Origin: Mesorhizobium sp. LMG 17147
GTDB taxonomy: Bacteria; Pseudomonadota; Alphaproteobacteria; Rhizobiales; Rhizobiaceae
Assembly: GCF_024297145.1 (NCBI RefSeq)
Contig: NZ_JANCTC010000003.1
Coordinates: 124,001 to 188,000 of the forward strand
Direction of reading: 5' to 3'
DNA length: 64,000 bases
The translations under genes and the position numbers were made by a program. Positions 9,249 through 18,092 of the stretch are shown one piece after another. The first letter of the stretch is position 1; every line of letters starts with the position of its first letter. The notes under the pieces were generated by a model. That model was not told the DNA's origin and ran no database searches. It saw nothing but the letters and a program-made list of their open reading frames with translations.

Positions 9249-10652
9249 ATGCCGATCGAAATTCTCATGCCCGCCCTCTCGCCGACCATGGAAGAGGGTA
9301 ATGTTTCCAAGTGGTTGAAGAAAGAGGGCGACAAGGTCGTAGCCGGTGACGCCATTGCCGAGATCGAGACCGACAAGGCAACGATGGAAGTCGAAGCCGT
9401 GGACGACGGCACGCTTGCCAAGATCGTGGTTCCTGCCGGCACCGAGGGTGTCAAAGTCAACACACTGATCGCTGTGCTGGCCGTCGATGGCGAAGACGTC
9501 GACGAGGCAGGCGAAGGTATCGGCGAGGAGGCCATTGAGTCGCAAGCGGAAGCGCCCGCGGCTGCTCCGCCCCCCGCGGCTGCTCCGGCCAAGAGCGAAG
9601 CTGCAGCACCTGTTGCCGCCGCACCCAGGCTGGAAATTGCCGCCGATCCCGACGTCCCGGCCGGCACCGAAATGGTCTCGACCACGGTACGTGAAGCCTT
9701 GCGCGATGCAATGGCGGAGGAAATGCGCCGCGACGGCGATGTCTTTGTCATGGGCGAGGAGGTTGCCGAGTACCAGGGCGCCTACAAGATCACGCAAGGC
9801 CTGTTGCAGGAATTCGGTCCGCGGCGCGTGGTCGACACGCCGATCACCGAGCACGGCTTTGCCGGCGTTGGTGTTGGCGCGGCGATGGCCGGCTTGAAGC
9901 CGATCGTCGAATTCATGACCTTCAACTTCGCCATGCAGGCGATCGACCAGATCATCAATTCTGCCGCCAAGACGCTCTACATGTCTGGCGGCCAGATGGG
10001 TGCCCCGATCGTCTTTCGCGGCCCGAACGGGGCGGCTGCCCGCGTCGCCGCGCAGCATTCGCAATGCTATGCCGCCTGGTACAGCCATATTCCCGGCCTG
10101 AAAGTGGTGATGCCTTATACCGCCGCCGACGCCAAGGGTCTGCTCAAGGCGGCGATCCGCGACCCGAACCCGGTCATCTTCCTCGAGAACGAAATCCTTT
10201 ACGGCCACTCCTTCGACGTGCCGAAGATCGACGATTTCGTGCTGCCGATCGGCAAGGCGCGCATTCACAAATCCGGCAAGGACGTGACCATCGTCTCGTT
10301 CGGCATCGGCATGACCTACGCGATTAAGGCCGAGGCGGAGTTGCGTGGCATGGGCATCGATGCCGAGATAATCGACTTGCGCACCATCCGCCCGCTCGAC
10401 TTCGACACGATCATCGCCTCGGTCAAAAAGACCAATCGCCTGGTGGTGGTCGAGGAAGGCTTTCCGCAGAACTCGGTCGGCGACCATATCGCCAATCAGG
10501 TCTCGCAGCGCGCCTTCGATTTCCTCGACGCACCGGTCATCACCATTGCCGGCAAGGACGTGCCGATGCCCTATGCGGCGAACCTCGAAAAGCTGGCGCT
10601 GCCCAATGTCGGCGAGGTCGTCGAGGCGGTCAAAGCCGTCACGTATCGCTGA
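9249..10652 (+). CDS. pdhB: Pyruvate dehydrogenase E1 component, beta subunit, with N-terminal lipoyl domain
   Basis: E1 beta subunit, 467 residues, about 140 longer than simple E1 beta because it carries its own lipoyl domain (residues 1-80), with the modified Lys43 in ETDKATM. An Ala/Pro/Glu-rich flexible linker (about 80-135) leads to the catalytic domain from [18 protein letters not shown] onward, with [15 protein letters not shown] and [17 protein letters not shown] sequence and C-terminal [13 protein letters not shown] lipoylated E1 beta is known from Zymomonas, Sinorhizobium and other alphaproteobacteria. Preceded by gagagggcaaggac before the ATG. Its lipoyl module is almost identical to that of PdhC. 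Confidence 0.97.
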   Translation: MPIEILMPALSPTMEEGNVSKWLKKEGDKVVAGDAIAEIETDKATMEVEAVDDGTLAKIVVPAGTEGVKVNTLIAVLAVDGEDVDEAGEGIGEEAIESQAEAPAAAPPPAAAPAKSEAAAPVAAAPRLEIAADPDVPAGTEMVSTTVREALRDAMAEEMRRDGDVFVMGEEVAEYQGAYKITQGLLQEFGPRRVVDTPITEHGFAGVGVGAAMAGLKPIVEFMTFNFAMQAIDQIINSAAKTLYMSGGQMGAPIVFRGPNGAAARVAAQHSQCYAAWYSHIPGLKVVMPYTAADAKGLLKAAIRDPNPVIFLENEILYGHSFDVPKIDDFVLPIGKARIHKSGKDVTIVSFGIGMTYAIKAEAELRGMGIDAEIIDLRTIRPLDFDTIIASVKKTNRLVVVEEGFPQNSVGDHIANQVSQRAFDFLDAPVITIAGKDVPMPYAANLEKLALPNVGEVVEAVKAVTYR

Positions 10653-10669
10653 GCAGGGCGGAGGACAAA

Positions 10670-12046
10670 ATGCCTATCAACATCACCATGCCGGCGCTGT
10701 CGCCCACAATGGAAGAGGGCAACCTTTCCAAGTGGCTGGTCAAGGAAGGCGACAAGGTTTCGCCCGGCGACGTGATTGCCGAGATCGAGACCGACAAGGC
10801 AACGATGGAAGTCGAAGCCGTCGACGAAGGCACGGTCGCCAAGCTGGTGGTTCCGGCCGGCACTGAAGGCGTCAAGGTCAATGCGCTGATCGCGGTGCTG
10901 GCGGCTGAGGGGGAGGATGCGGCGGCCGCCGCGAAAAGCGGTGACGGCGCTGCGCCGGCAAAGGCTGAGGCTCCGAAAGCGGACGCCTCCAAAGCTGAAA
11001 CACCAAAGCCCGAAGCGCCGAAGCAGGAGCCTGCCGCACCTGCAGCTAAGGCGGAAGCGGCGCCGGCCGCCAACGGCCATGCAAACGGCGAGCGCATCTT
11101 CGCCTCGCCGCTGGCCCGGCGCATCGCCAGCGAAGCCGGTATAGATGTCGCGGCACTGACCGGCTCCGGCCCCCACGGCCGCGTGGTAAAGGCCGATGTC
11201 GATGCCGCAATTTCCGGTGGCGGCGCCAAGGCGGCACCAGCAGCAAAAGCGGCGCCCGCCGGCGCTGCGGCACCTGCGACCGCAGCACCCAAGGCGATGC
11301 CGGACGAGCAGGTGCTCAAACTGTTTGCCGAAGGCTCCTACGAGCTGATCCCGCACGACAATATGCGCAAGACCATTGCGCGGCGGCTGGTCGAGGCCAA
11401 GACCACCATCCCGCATTTCTATCTGACGCTGGACTGCGAACTCGATGCACTTCTGGCCCTGCGCACACAGATCAATGCGGCCGCCCCGGTGAAGAAGACC
11501 GAGAAGGGCGAAACGCCGGCCTACAAGCTGTCGGTCAACGACATGGTCATCAAGGCTCTTGCCATGGCGCTGATCGCGGTTCCGGATGCCAATGCGTCGT
11601 GGACAGAAAACGCCATGATCAAGCACAAGCACGCCGATGTCGGCGTTGCCGTATCGATCCCCGGCGGCCTGATCACCCCGATCATCCGGCGTGCCGACGA
11701 AAAGACGATGTCCGTTATCTCCAACGAGATGAAGGACCTTGCCGGCCGCGCCCGCAGCCGCAAGCTGAAGCCGGAAGAATATCAGGGCGGCACCACGGCG
11801 GTGTCCAATCTCGGCATGTTCGGCGTCAAGGATTTTTCTGCCGTCATCAACCCGCCGCATGCGACGATTCTGGCGGTCGGCGCCGGCGAGCAACGCGCGG
11901 TGGTGAAGAACGGCGAGATCAAGATCGCAACAATCATGTCGGTGACGCTGTCGACCGATCACCGCGCAGTCGACGGTGCGCTCGGCGCCGAGCTGCTCGT
12001 CGCCTTCAAGCGCATGATCGAAAATCCGATGGGCATGCTGGTCTAA
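10670..12046 (+). CDS. pdhC: Dihydrolipoamide acetyltransferase, E2 component of pyruvate dehydrogenase
   Basis: Core E2 that transfers the acetyl group from lipoyl-Lys to CoA. 458 residues: one lipoyl domain (1-80, Lys43 in ETDKATM), an Ala/Pro/Lys linker (about 85-140), the peripheral subunit-binding domain (FASPLARRIASEAGIDV ... GPHGRVVKADVD, about 144-180), a second Ala-rich linker and the catalytic domain from about 225. The active-site signature HRAVDGALGAELL lies near the C-terminus and SNLGMFGVKDFSAVI just before. Ribosome-binding site ggagg eight bases upstream of the ATG. Only one lipoyl domain is present, as is usual in this group where E1 beta supplies another. Confidence 0.97.
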   Translation: MPINITMPALSPTMEEGNLSKWLVKEGDKVSPGDVIAEIETDKATMEVEAVDEGTVAKLVVPAGTEGVKVNALIAVLAAEGEDAAAAAKSGDGAAPAKAEAPKADASKAETPKPEAPKQEPAAPAAKAEAAPAANGHANGERIFASPLARRIASEAGIDVAALTGSGPHGRVVKADVDAAISGGGAKAAPAAKAAPAGAAAPATAAPKAMPDEQVLKLFAEGSYELIPHDNMRKTIARRLVEAKTTIPHFYLTLDCELDALLALRTQINAAAPVKKTEKGETPAYKLSVNDMVIKALAMALIAVPDANASWTENAMIKHKHADVGVAVSIPGGLITPIIRRADEKTMSVISNEMKDLAGRARSRKLKPEEYQGGTTAVSNLGMFGVKDFSAVINPPHATILAVGAGEQRAVVKNGEIKIATIMSVTLSTDHRAVDGALGAELLVAFKRMIENPMGMLV

Positions 12047-12181
12047 GCAGGGAACAGGGCGGTGCGGAAATTCTACACCAGCCTTTTCGCCTCCATCCAA
12101 TCCGGCTCGTAAACGATTATCGTACATTGGCTGTTCGGGCGGTAGCGATTGCGGATAGGTCTTTGTTGGGGGGGAAAACGC

Positions 12182-12820
12182 ATGAAAACGGTCCTCTGCT
12201 ATGGCGATTCGCTGACCTGGGGCTATGACGCGGCAAGCCTCGGCCGGCACCCGCTGGAAGATCGCTGGCCGAGCGTGCTGCAGGCGGCACTGGGCAGCGG
12301 CGTCGAGGTCGTTGCCGAAGGCCTGAATGGCCGAACCACCGCCTTCGACGATCACTTGGCCGGGGCGGACCGCAACGGCGCAAGGCTGTTGCCAACAATC
12401 CTAACGACGCACGCACCGATCGACTTGATCATCATCATGCTCGGCGCCAACGATATGAAGCCGTGGATTCACGGTAATCCGGTCGCGGCCAAGCAAGGCA
12501 TGCAACGCCTGATCGATATCGTGCGCGGTCACGATTACCCATTCAATTGGCCGGCGCCGCAGATCCTGATCGTCGCGCCGCCCGTGGTCAGCCGCACGGA
12601 AAACGCCGAGTTCAAGGAAATGTTCGCCGGCGGCGATGACGCGTCAAAGCGGCTGGCGCCGCAATATTCCGCCCTTGCCGACGAGGCCGGCTGCGGCTTC
12701 TTCGATGCCGGCACGGTGGCCAAAACGACGCCGCTCGACGGCGTCCACCTCGACGCAGAAAACACGCGGAACGTCGGGCAAGCGCTGGCGCCGTTCGTGC
12801 GCCTTATGTTGGAATTGTGA
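12182..12820 (+). CDS. SGNH/GDSL-family hydrolase (arylesterase-like)
   Basis: A 212-residue serine esterase of the SGNH family. Block I is CYGDSLTWGYD (catalytic Ser), block II lies in VVAEGLNGRTT (Gly), block III is IIMLGANDMK (Asn) and block V is DGVHLDAEN (catalytic Asp and His). No signal peptide, so cytosolic. Closest known types are short-chain acyl or aryl esterases and perhydrolase-like enzymes; the natural substrate is unknown. The start at MKTVLC is preceded by a run of G residues (gggggggaaaa). It sits inside the pyruvate dehydrogenase cluster between pdhC and lpdA, 11 bases before lpdA. Confidence 0.9.
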   Translation: MKTVLCYGDSLTWGYDAASLGRHPLEDRWPSVLQAALGSGVEVVAEGLNGRTTAFDDHLAGADRNGARLLPTILTTHAPIDLIIIMLGANDMKPWIHGNPVAAKQGMQRLIDIVRGHDYPFNWPAPQILIVAPPVVSRTENAEFKEMFAGGDDASKRLAPQYSALADEAGCGFFDAGTVAKTTPLDGVHLDAENTRNVGQALAPFVRLMLEL

Positions 12821-12831
12821 AGGAGAAAGCC

Positions 12832-14277
12832 GTGGCTGAGAACTACGACGTCATCATCATCGGCTCCGGCCCCGGCGGCTATGTCACTGCAGTGCGTTCG
12901 GCGCAGCTTGGCTTCAAGACGGCGATCGTCGAGCGCGAGCACTTGGGTGGCATCTGCCTGAACTGGGGTTGCATTCCGACCAAGGCGCTGCTGCGCTCCG
13001 CCGAAATCATGCACTATTCGGATCATCTGAAGGACTACGGCCTGAAGATCGACGGCAAGGTCAGCGTCGACACAGCCGCCGTCGTCGATCGGTCACGAAA
13101 GGTCTCGCTGCGGCTCAACGGCGGCGTCGGCTTCCTGATGAAGAAGAACAAGGTTGACGTCATCTGGGGCGAAGCCAAGCTGACCAAACCTGGCGAGATC
13201 GTTGTGTCGAAATCGTCGAAGAAGCCGATGGAGCCGCAGCCGCCGGCGCCCAAGGGCGTCAAGGGCGAGGGCACCTATAGCGCCAAACACATCATTCTGG
13301 CGACCGGCGCCAGGCCGCGCGCGCTGCCCGGCATCGAGCCTGACGGCAAGTTGATCTGGACCTATTTCGAGGCGATGGTGCCGAAAGAGATGCCAAAATC
13401 GCTGCTGGTGATGGGCTCGGGCGCCATCGGCATCGAGTTCGCCTCGTTCTACCGCACCATGGGCGCCGAGGTGACGGTGGTCGAACTGCTGCCGGCTGTG
13501 ATGCCGGTCGAGGACGCCGAGGTCTCGAAATTCGCGCAGAAGCAGTTCGAGAAGCAGGGCATGAAGATCATCCTAGAAGCCAAGGTGACCAAGGTCGAGA
13601 AGGGCACTAACTCGGTCACCGCGCATGTCGAGATGAAGGACGGCAAGGTCGAGAAGATCACCGCCGATCGTATGATCTCGGCCGTCGGCGTACAGGGTAA
13701 CATCGAAAACCTCGGCCTGGAGACGCTCGGCGTGAAGACCGACCGCGGTTGCGTCGTCGTCGACGGCTACGGCAAGACCAATGTGCCGGGCGTCTACGCC
13801 ATCGGCGACGTTGCCGGACCGCCGATGCTCGCCCACAAGGCCGAGCATGAGGGCGTGGTCTGTGTGGAAAAGATCGCCAATTTCCCCGGCGTGCATGCCA
13901 CCGACAAGCTGAAGATCCCGGGCTGCACCTATTGCAATCCGCAAGTCGCCTCGGTCGGACTGACGGAAGCCAAAGCGAAAGCCGACGGAAAGGACATCCG
14001 TGTCGGCCGCTTTCAGTTCGCGGCAAACGGCAAGGCGATTGCGCTCGGCGAGGACCAAGGCTTCGTCAAGACCATTTTCGACAAGAAGACTGGCCAGTTG
14101 CTGGGTGCCCACATGGTCGGCGCAGAAGTAACCGAACTGATCCAGGGCTTCGTCGTGGCGATGAATCTGGAGACCACCGAGGAAGAGCTGATGCACACGA
14201 TCTTCCCGCACCCGACGCTGTCAGAGATGATGAAGGAGAGTGTACTCGACGCCTATGGTCGCGCACTGAATGCATGA
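12832..14277 (+). CDS. lpdA: Dihydrolipoamide dehydrogenase, E3
   Basis: FAD flavoprotein that reoxidises dihydrolipoyl groups and reduces NAD+. 481 residues. The dinucleotide motif GSGPGGY is at residues 11-17 and the redox disulfide is Cys42/Cys47 in GGICLNWGCIPTK. The second NAD motif is MGSGAIGIEFASFY, and the C-terminal catalytic His-Glu pair is in HPTLSEMMKE. A charged Pro/Lys insertion (KKPMEPQPPAPKGVKGEG) lies between the first FAD strands and the NAD domain, characteristic of the PDH-linked rhizobial form. The GTG start is chosen because aaggaga sits seven bases before it; the GTG 15 bases earlier overlaps that site. Confidence 0.96.
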   Translation: MAENYDVIIIGSGPGGYVTAVRSAQLGFKTAIVEREHLGGICLNWGCIPTKALLRSAEIMHYSDHLKDYGLKIDGKVSVDTAAVVDRSRKVSLRLNGGVGFLMKKNKVDVIWGEAKLTKPGEIVVSKSSKKPMEPQPPAPKGVKGEGTYSAKHIILATGARPRALPGIEPDGKLIWTYFEAMVPKEMPKSLLVMGSGAIGIEFASFYRTMGAEVTVVELLPAVMPVEDAEVSKFAQKQFEKQGMKIILEAKVTKVEKGTNSVTAHVEMKDGKVEKITADRMISAVGVQGNIENLGLETLGVKTDRGCVVVDGYGKTNVPGVYAIGDVAGPPMLAHKAEHEGVVCVEKIANFPGVHATDKLKIPGCTYCNPQVASVGLTEAKAKADGKDIRVGRFQFAANGKAIALGEDQGFVKTIFDKKTGQLLGAHMVGAEVTELIQGFVVAMNLETTEEELMHTIFPHPTLSEMMKESVLDAYGRALNA

Positions 14278-14375
14278 TAAATTAGTTGGGCGAGTCTCAC
14301 AGGGAAGACACAAAGGAACTCGACGGCAGAGCAATTCGTTTCGCAGGCATTATCCATCATACAAGGAGAGGGCAT

Positions 14376-14633
14376 ATGGAAATGAACGGCGTGGGCTGGG
14401 TAGCAGCCATCATCATCGGTGGCCTGGCGGGATGGCTCGCCGAGATGGTCATGAAGAGCAATACCGGCATCCTCATGAACATCGTTCTCGGCATTGTCGG
14501 CGCAATCGTGTTGAACGCCATCTTGCAGGCCCTGAACATCGGCATCTTCGGCGTCGGCTGGATCGCCTATCTGATCACCGGCTTCATCGGCGCCTGCATT
14601 CTGATTGCGGTCGGACGACTGGTGCGCCGCTAA
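14376..14633 (+). CDS. GlsB/YeaQ/YmgE-family small membrane protein
   Basis: An 85-residue Gly-rich membrane protein of the transglycosylase-associated/YeaQ family: WVAAIIIGGLAGWLAEMVMK, then GILMNIVLGIVGAIVLNAIL and a third helix ending AVGRLVRR. These proteins are often induced by general stress and their activity is unknown; the transglycosylase name is historical. Start fixed by aaggagag eight bases upstream. It lies alone between lpdA and lipA, with its own terminator after it. Confidence 0.88.
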   Translation: MEMNGVGWVAAIIIGGLAGWLAEMVMKSNTGILMNIVLGIVGAIVLNAILQALNIGIFGVGWIAYLITGFIGACILIAVGRLVRR

Positions 14634-14655
14634 CCTCTGTCGGCACTTGCTATGC

Positions 14656-14698
14656 GAAAAAGGCCACCGCGGCATGCGTGATCACGGCCTTTTTCTTT
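14656..14698 (+). terminator. Rho-independent terminator after the GlsB-type gene
   Basis: A perfect 10-bp stem gaaaaaggcc/ggcctttttc around a 20-base loop is followed by further T residues. It separates the small membrane protein gene from lipA. Confidence 0.8.
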
Positions 14699-14770
14699 TC
14701 GCCGAAAAGTCCTAGATGACGTGGGTAGAGCGAGCGCTGGACAAGCGCTTGCCAATTAGCCGGGTTTCAC

Positions 14771-15736
14771 ATGGTCACCGTCCTCGACACGATTGCCAAT
14801 GCGCCGCGCTTGCGGCATCCCGAAAAGGCGCACAAGCCAGATCAGGACGTACTGCGCAAGCCCGACTGGATCCGCGTCAAGGCGCCGATGTCGAAAGGCT
14901 ATGCCGAGACGCGCGAAATCGTGAAGTCTCACAAACTGGTGACGGTTTGCGAAGAGGCGGGCTGCCCCAATATCGGCGAGTGCTGGGAGAAGAAGCACGC
15001 CACCTTCATGATCATGGGCGAGATCTGCACGCGGGCCTGCGCCTTTTGCAATGTCGCCACCGGCATCCCGACCGCACTCGATCCCGACGAGCCGGCGCGT
15101 GTCGCGCATGCGGTCAAGCAGATGGGCTTGAGCCATGTCGTCATTACCTCCGTCGATCGCGACGATCTCGCGGATGGCGGGGCCCAGCATTTTGCCGATG
15201 TCATCCGTGCGATCAGGGCAGCAACCCCGTCGACGACGATCGAAATCCTGACGCCCGATTTCCTGCGCAAGGACGGTGCGCTGGAGATTGTCGTGGCGGC
15301 CAAGCCGGATGTTTTCAACCATAATCTCGAGACCGTGCCGTCTAACTATCTGACGGTTCGGCCGGGCGCGCGCTATTTCCACTCGATCAGGCTCTTGCAG
15401 CGGGTCAAGGAGCTTGACCCCTCGATCTTCACCAAGTCCGGCATCATGGTTGGCCTTGGTGAGGAGCGGAACGAAATCCTGCAACTAATGGACGATCTGC
15501 GTTCGGCCAATGTCGATTTCATGACCATCGGCCAATATCTGCAGCCGTCGAAGAAACACCATCCGGTGATCCGCTTCGTCACGCCTGAGGAATTCAAGTC
15601 CTTCGAGACGATCGGCAAGACCAAGGGCTTCCTGCTGGTGGCGTCAAGCCCGCTGACGCGCTCGTCGCACCATGCCGGCGACGATTTCGCCAGACTACGC
15701 GCGGCGCGTGAAGCGTTTCTCAGGAAGTCCGCCTAA
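14771..15736 (+). CDS. lipA: Lipoyl synthase
   Basis: Radical SAM enzyme that inserts two sulfurs into protein-bound octanoyl groups, making the lipoyl cofactor used by PdhB, PdhC and other 2-oxoacid dehydrogenases. 321 residues. The auxiliary cluster motif [13 protein letters not shown] and the radical SAM motif [10 protein letters not shown] are both intact; HNLETVP and the C-terminal [15 protein letters not shown] with the cluster-binding Ser are present. Its position just after the PDH genes ties cofactor synthesis to its main users. Followed 12 bases later by the RatA-type gene, probably in one transcript. Confidence 0.98.
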   Translation: MVTVLDTIANAPRLRHPEKAHKPDQDVLRKPDWIRVKAPMSKGYAETREIVKSHKLVTVCEEAGCPNIGECWEKKHATFMIMGEICTRACAFCNVATGIPTALDPDEPARVAHAVKQMGLSHVVITSVDRDDLADGGAQHFADVIRAIRAATPSTTIEILTPDFLRKDGALEIVVAAKPDVFNHNLETVPSNYLTVRPGARYFHSIRLLQRVKELDPSIFTKSGIMVGLGEERNEILQLMDDLRSANVDFMTIGQYLQPSKKHHPVIRFVTPEEFKSFETIGKTKGFLLVASSPLTRSSHHAGDDFARLRAAREAFLRKSA

Positions 15737-15748
15737 CAAACTGGTTTC

Positions 15749-16210
15749 ATGCCACAATTCGAAGCCCATCGCCGCGTCGCGCATACGCCGGAGCAGATGT
15801 TCGCTCTGGTCGCCGATGTCGAATCCTATCCGCAATTCCTGCCGCTTTGCGAGGCACTGACGGTTCGCTCACGCAAGGAACGCGACGGACGCACCTTGCT
15901 CATCGCCGACATGAGCATCGGCTACAAGGCGATCCGCGAGACCTTTACCACGCAGGTGCTGCTGAAGCCGGACGAGAACGCCATCGATGTCAAATACATT
16001 GACGGCCCTTTCAAATATCTGAGCAATGTCTGGCGCTTCGACCCGGCGGACGGCAGCGGTTGCAACGTCTGCTTCTTTATCGACTACGAGTTCAAGAGCC
16101 GCATTTTGGGTGCGTTGATGGGAACCATGTTCGACCGTGCCTTCCGCATGTTCTCCGAGGCGTTCGAGAAAAGGGCCGAAATCATCTACGGCGCGCCATC
16201 GGCAGCCTGA
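15749..16210 (+). CDS. RatA/COQ10-type START-domain protein
   Basis: A 153-residue member of the polyketide cyclase/START family. It opens MPQFEAHRRVAHTPEQMFALVADVESYPQFLPLC, and has the family strand FKYLSNVWRF and C-terminal helix MFDRAFRMFSEAFEKRA. Mitochondrial COQ10 and bacterial homologues bind quinone and support ubiquinone function; E. coli RatA was described as a toxin that blocks 70S assembly, hence database names. In alphaproteobacteria the COQ10-like quinone role is the safer guess. No antitoxin gene is adjacent. The 3' end overlaps cinA by 25 bases on the opposite strand. Confidence 0.88.
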   Translation: MPQFEAHRRVAHTPEQMFALVADVESYPQFLPLCEALTVRSRKERDGRTLLIADMSIGYKAIRETFTTQVLLKPDENAIDVKYIDGPFKYLSNVWRFDPADGSGCNVCFFIDYEFKSRILGALMGTMFDRAFRMFSEAFEKRAEIIYGAPSAA

Positions 16211-16695
16211 TCCGCAGCGAGCGCGCGCAGACCCAGCTCAAGCGCATGCCGGACCGTCTCCCGGCGGATGAAATCACGGCCCTTGTCGGCGAAAAGCTGG
16301 CATTCGCTGACTACCGGCCGGCCAGCCACGGCGACGCCGAACCAGACCAGGCCGACAGGTTTTTCCGCCGAGCCGCCGGCCGGACCGGCGATGCCAGTTA
16401 CCGCCAGTGCAAGCCCGGCCGGCGAATGGGCCAAGGCTCCGGCCGCCATCTCCACTGCGGTCTCGCGCGAGACCGCGCCGTGCGCCTCGAGCGTAGCGGC
16501 CGAGACGCCGAGCATCTCGGTCTTGGCCTGATTGGAATAGGTGATGAAGCCGCGATCGACCACCGCGGAAGAACCGGCGATGTCGGTCAGGGCGGCGATG
16601 ATCATGCCGCCGGTGCAGCTCTCGGCCGTCGCCAGCGTGATGCCGCGCTGCTGGCAGGCCTGAAGCAGGGCATCTGCGAGATCGCTATTGCTCAC
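16186..16695 (-). CDS. CinA C-terminal-type nicotinamide-nucleotide amidohydrolase
   Basis: A 169-residue stand-alone CinA C-terminal domain (PncC-type), which deamidates nicotinamide mononucleotide to nicotinate mononucleotide in NAD salvage. Family signatures: [22 protein letters not shown] with the catalytic Ser region, [16 protein letters not shown], and [21 protein letters not shown]. The N-terminal molybdopterin-like domain of full-length CinA is absent, normal for this form. Its start overlaps the end of ispDF by four bases, so the two are co-translated. Confidence 0.92.
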   Translation of the reverse strand: MSNSDLADALLQACQQRGITLATAESCTGGMIIAALTDIAGSSAVVDRGFITYSNQAKTEMLGVSAATLEAHGAVSRETAVEMAAGALAHSPAGLALAVTGIAGPAGGSAEKPVGLVWFGVAVAGRPVVSECQLFADKGRDFIRRETVRHALELGLRALAADQAADGAP

Positions 16696-17912
16696 TCGGG
16701 GATATTCCCTGGAAACACGACGCTGGCGGTCGCGATGGCCGCTATGCCTTCCTCACGGCCGACGAAGCCGAGCTTCTCATTGGTTGTCGCCTTGATCGAA
16801 ATGCGATCCAGCGAAATTCGCAGGATTGCGGAAAGCGTTTCGGTCATGGCCTCGCGATGCGGGCCGACGCGCGGCGCCTCGCAGATCAAGGTGATATCGG
16901 CGTTGGCGATGCGCCCGCCGCGCGCGCGCACCAGCTTGGCCGCGTGTTCGACGAAGATGCGTGAAGCGGCCCCTTTCCACTGCGGGTCGGAGGGCGGGAA
17001 ATGCGTGCCGATGTCACCGGCGCCGCAGGTGGCGAGCAGGGCGTCGGTCAAGGCGTGGAGACCGACATCGGCATCCGAATGGCCGGACAATTTCCTGTCG
17101 TGTGGAATGGCGACGCCGCACAGGGTGACATGGTCGCCGGGCTCGAACGCATGGACGTCATAGCCATTGCCCGTTCGGATGTCGGGAAAACGTGGGGCGC
17201 TAGAAAGCCGCTGATCCGCCATTGCAATATCCCGTGCCCAGGTCAGTTTGACGTTGTCCGGCGAGCCGGGAACGATCTTCACCGGAATATGCGCCCATTC
17301 GGCGATTGCCGCATCGTCGGTGAAATCAGCTTTGCCGAGATGATGAGCCTTTTCGTGCGCAGCCAGGATCGGCCAGAACGGAAAGCCTTGCGGTGTCTGT
17401 GCGGCATAAAGCCCGGCCCTGGACACGGTTTCGCCGATCATGCCTTCGGCCGTTTCGCGCTTGAGCGTATCGGCAACCGGCAAAGCAGGCAGTGCCCCCT
17501 GGCGCTCGCCAATAGCTGCGATCGTGCGGTCTATTAGTTCCGCATCGACAAACGGCCGGGCCGCATCATGGATCAGGACCCGGCCCGGCGCATTGCTTCT
17601 CAACGCCAGCAGTCCAAGGCGGACGGACTCCTGCCGTGACGTACCGCCGGTCACAGCGACGACACGGTCGGCGTTCGCACCGGCCGCACGGCGGAAAAGC
17701 GCGCTGTCGTCGGCATGGATAGCAACGACGACAGGTCCAATCTTCGGATGCATCAGAAAGGCACCGAGCGTGCGTGCAATAACGGCGCCGCCGCCAATTT
17801 GCTGGTACTGCTTCGGCCCATTGGCCTGTCCGGCGCGCGCGCCGCGGCCGGCAGCAACGATGACCACGGCGACCTTGTCGTCCGCAGCTTGCTTTTCGCT
17901 CACATCTCTCAT
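16692..17912 (-). CDS. ispDF: Bifunctional IspD/IspF: MEP cytidylyltransferase and MECDP synthase
   Basis: Fused enzyme for steps 3 and 5 of the non-mevalonate isoprenoid pathway. 406 residues. IspD (about 12-240): AAGRGARAG followed by PKQY, the nucleotide-binding loop, and HDAARPFVD. IspF (about 245-406): [11 protein letters not shown] with the metal Asp/His, [17 protein letters not shown], and the C-terminal [19 protein letters not shown]. The fusion is common in alpha- and epsilonproteobacteria. Start MRDVSEKQ gives a short charged leader before the first strand; no other start fits better. Upstream it faces dusB across a repeat-containing gap. Confidence 0.97.
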   Translation of the reverse strand: MRDVSEKQAADDKVAVVIVAAGRGARAGQANGPKQYQQIGGGAVIARTLGAFLMHPKIGPVVVAIHADDSALFRRAAGANADRVVAVTGGTSRQESVRLGLLALRSNAPGRVLIHDAARPFVDAELIDRTIAAIGERQGALPALPVADTLKRETAEGMIGETVSRAGLYAAQTPQGFPFWPILAAHEKAHHLGKADFTDDAAIAEWAHIPVKIVPGSPDNVKLTWARDIAMADQRLSSAPRFPDIRTGNGYDVHAFEPGDHVTLCGVAIPHDRKLSGHSDADVGLHALTDALLATCGAGDIGTHFPPSDPQWKGAASRIFVEHAAKLVRARGGRIANADITLICEAPRVGPHREAMTETLSAILRISLDRISIKATTNEKLGFVGREEGIAAIATASVVFPGNIPE

Positions 17913-17927
17913 GCCGAGACGCTTAAC

Positions 17928-17976
17928 GCATGATCCCGAAAAGTGGTATCGCTTTTGAAAGACCCGGGATTGATGC
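17928..17976. repeat. Degenerate rhizobial palindromic intergenic repeat
   Basis: Contains gcatgatcccgaaaagtgg at its left and the imperfect complement cgggattgatgc at its right, separated by a variable middle. This matches, from memory, a short palindrome scattered through rhizobial intergenic DNA (GCATGATC...GAAAAGTGG... GATCATGC). It lies in the divergent gap between ispDF and dusB. Confidence 0.6.
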
Positions 17977-18092
17977 GGTGCGGCGATCCGTTTTTTCCCA
18001 AATGCGCCTTAATGTCACGACATTGCGCGTTGCACATTGCCGTCGTTCTGGCTAGAGAATGTGCAGCAACCGAAGGTGCTTGGTTTTTGTGC

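Noticed and set aside
14286..14375. Longer N-terminus for the GlsB-type protein
   Set aside because: The strong aaggagag site lies just before the internal ATG at 14376, and the extension is polar and unlike the family.
15749..16210. Reading the RatA-type gene as part of a type II toxin-antitoxin system
   Set aside because: No antitoxin gene is adjacent; the COQ10-like quinone-binding role fits better and the name RatA reflects a database label.
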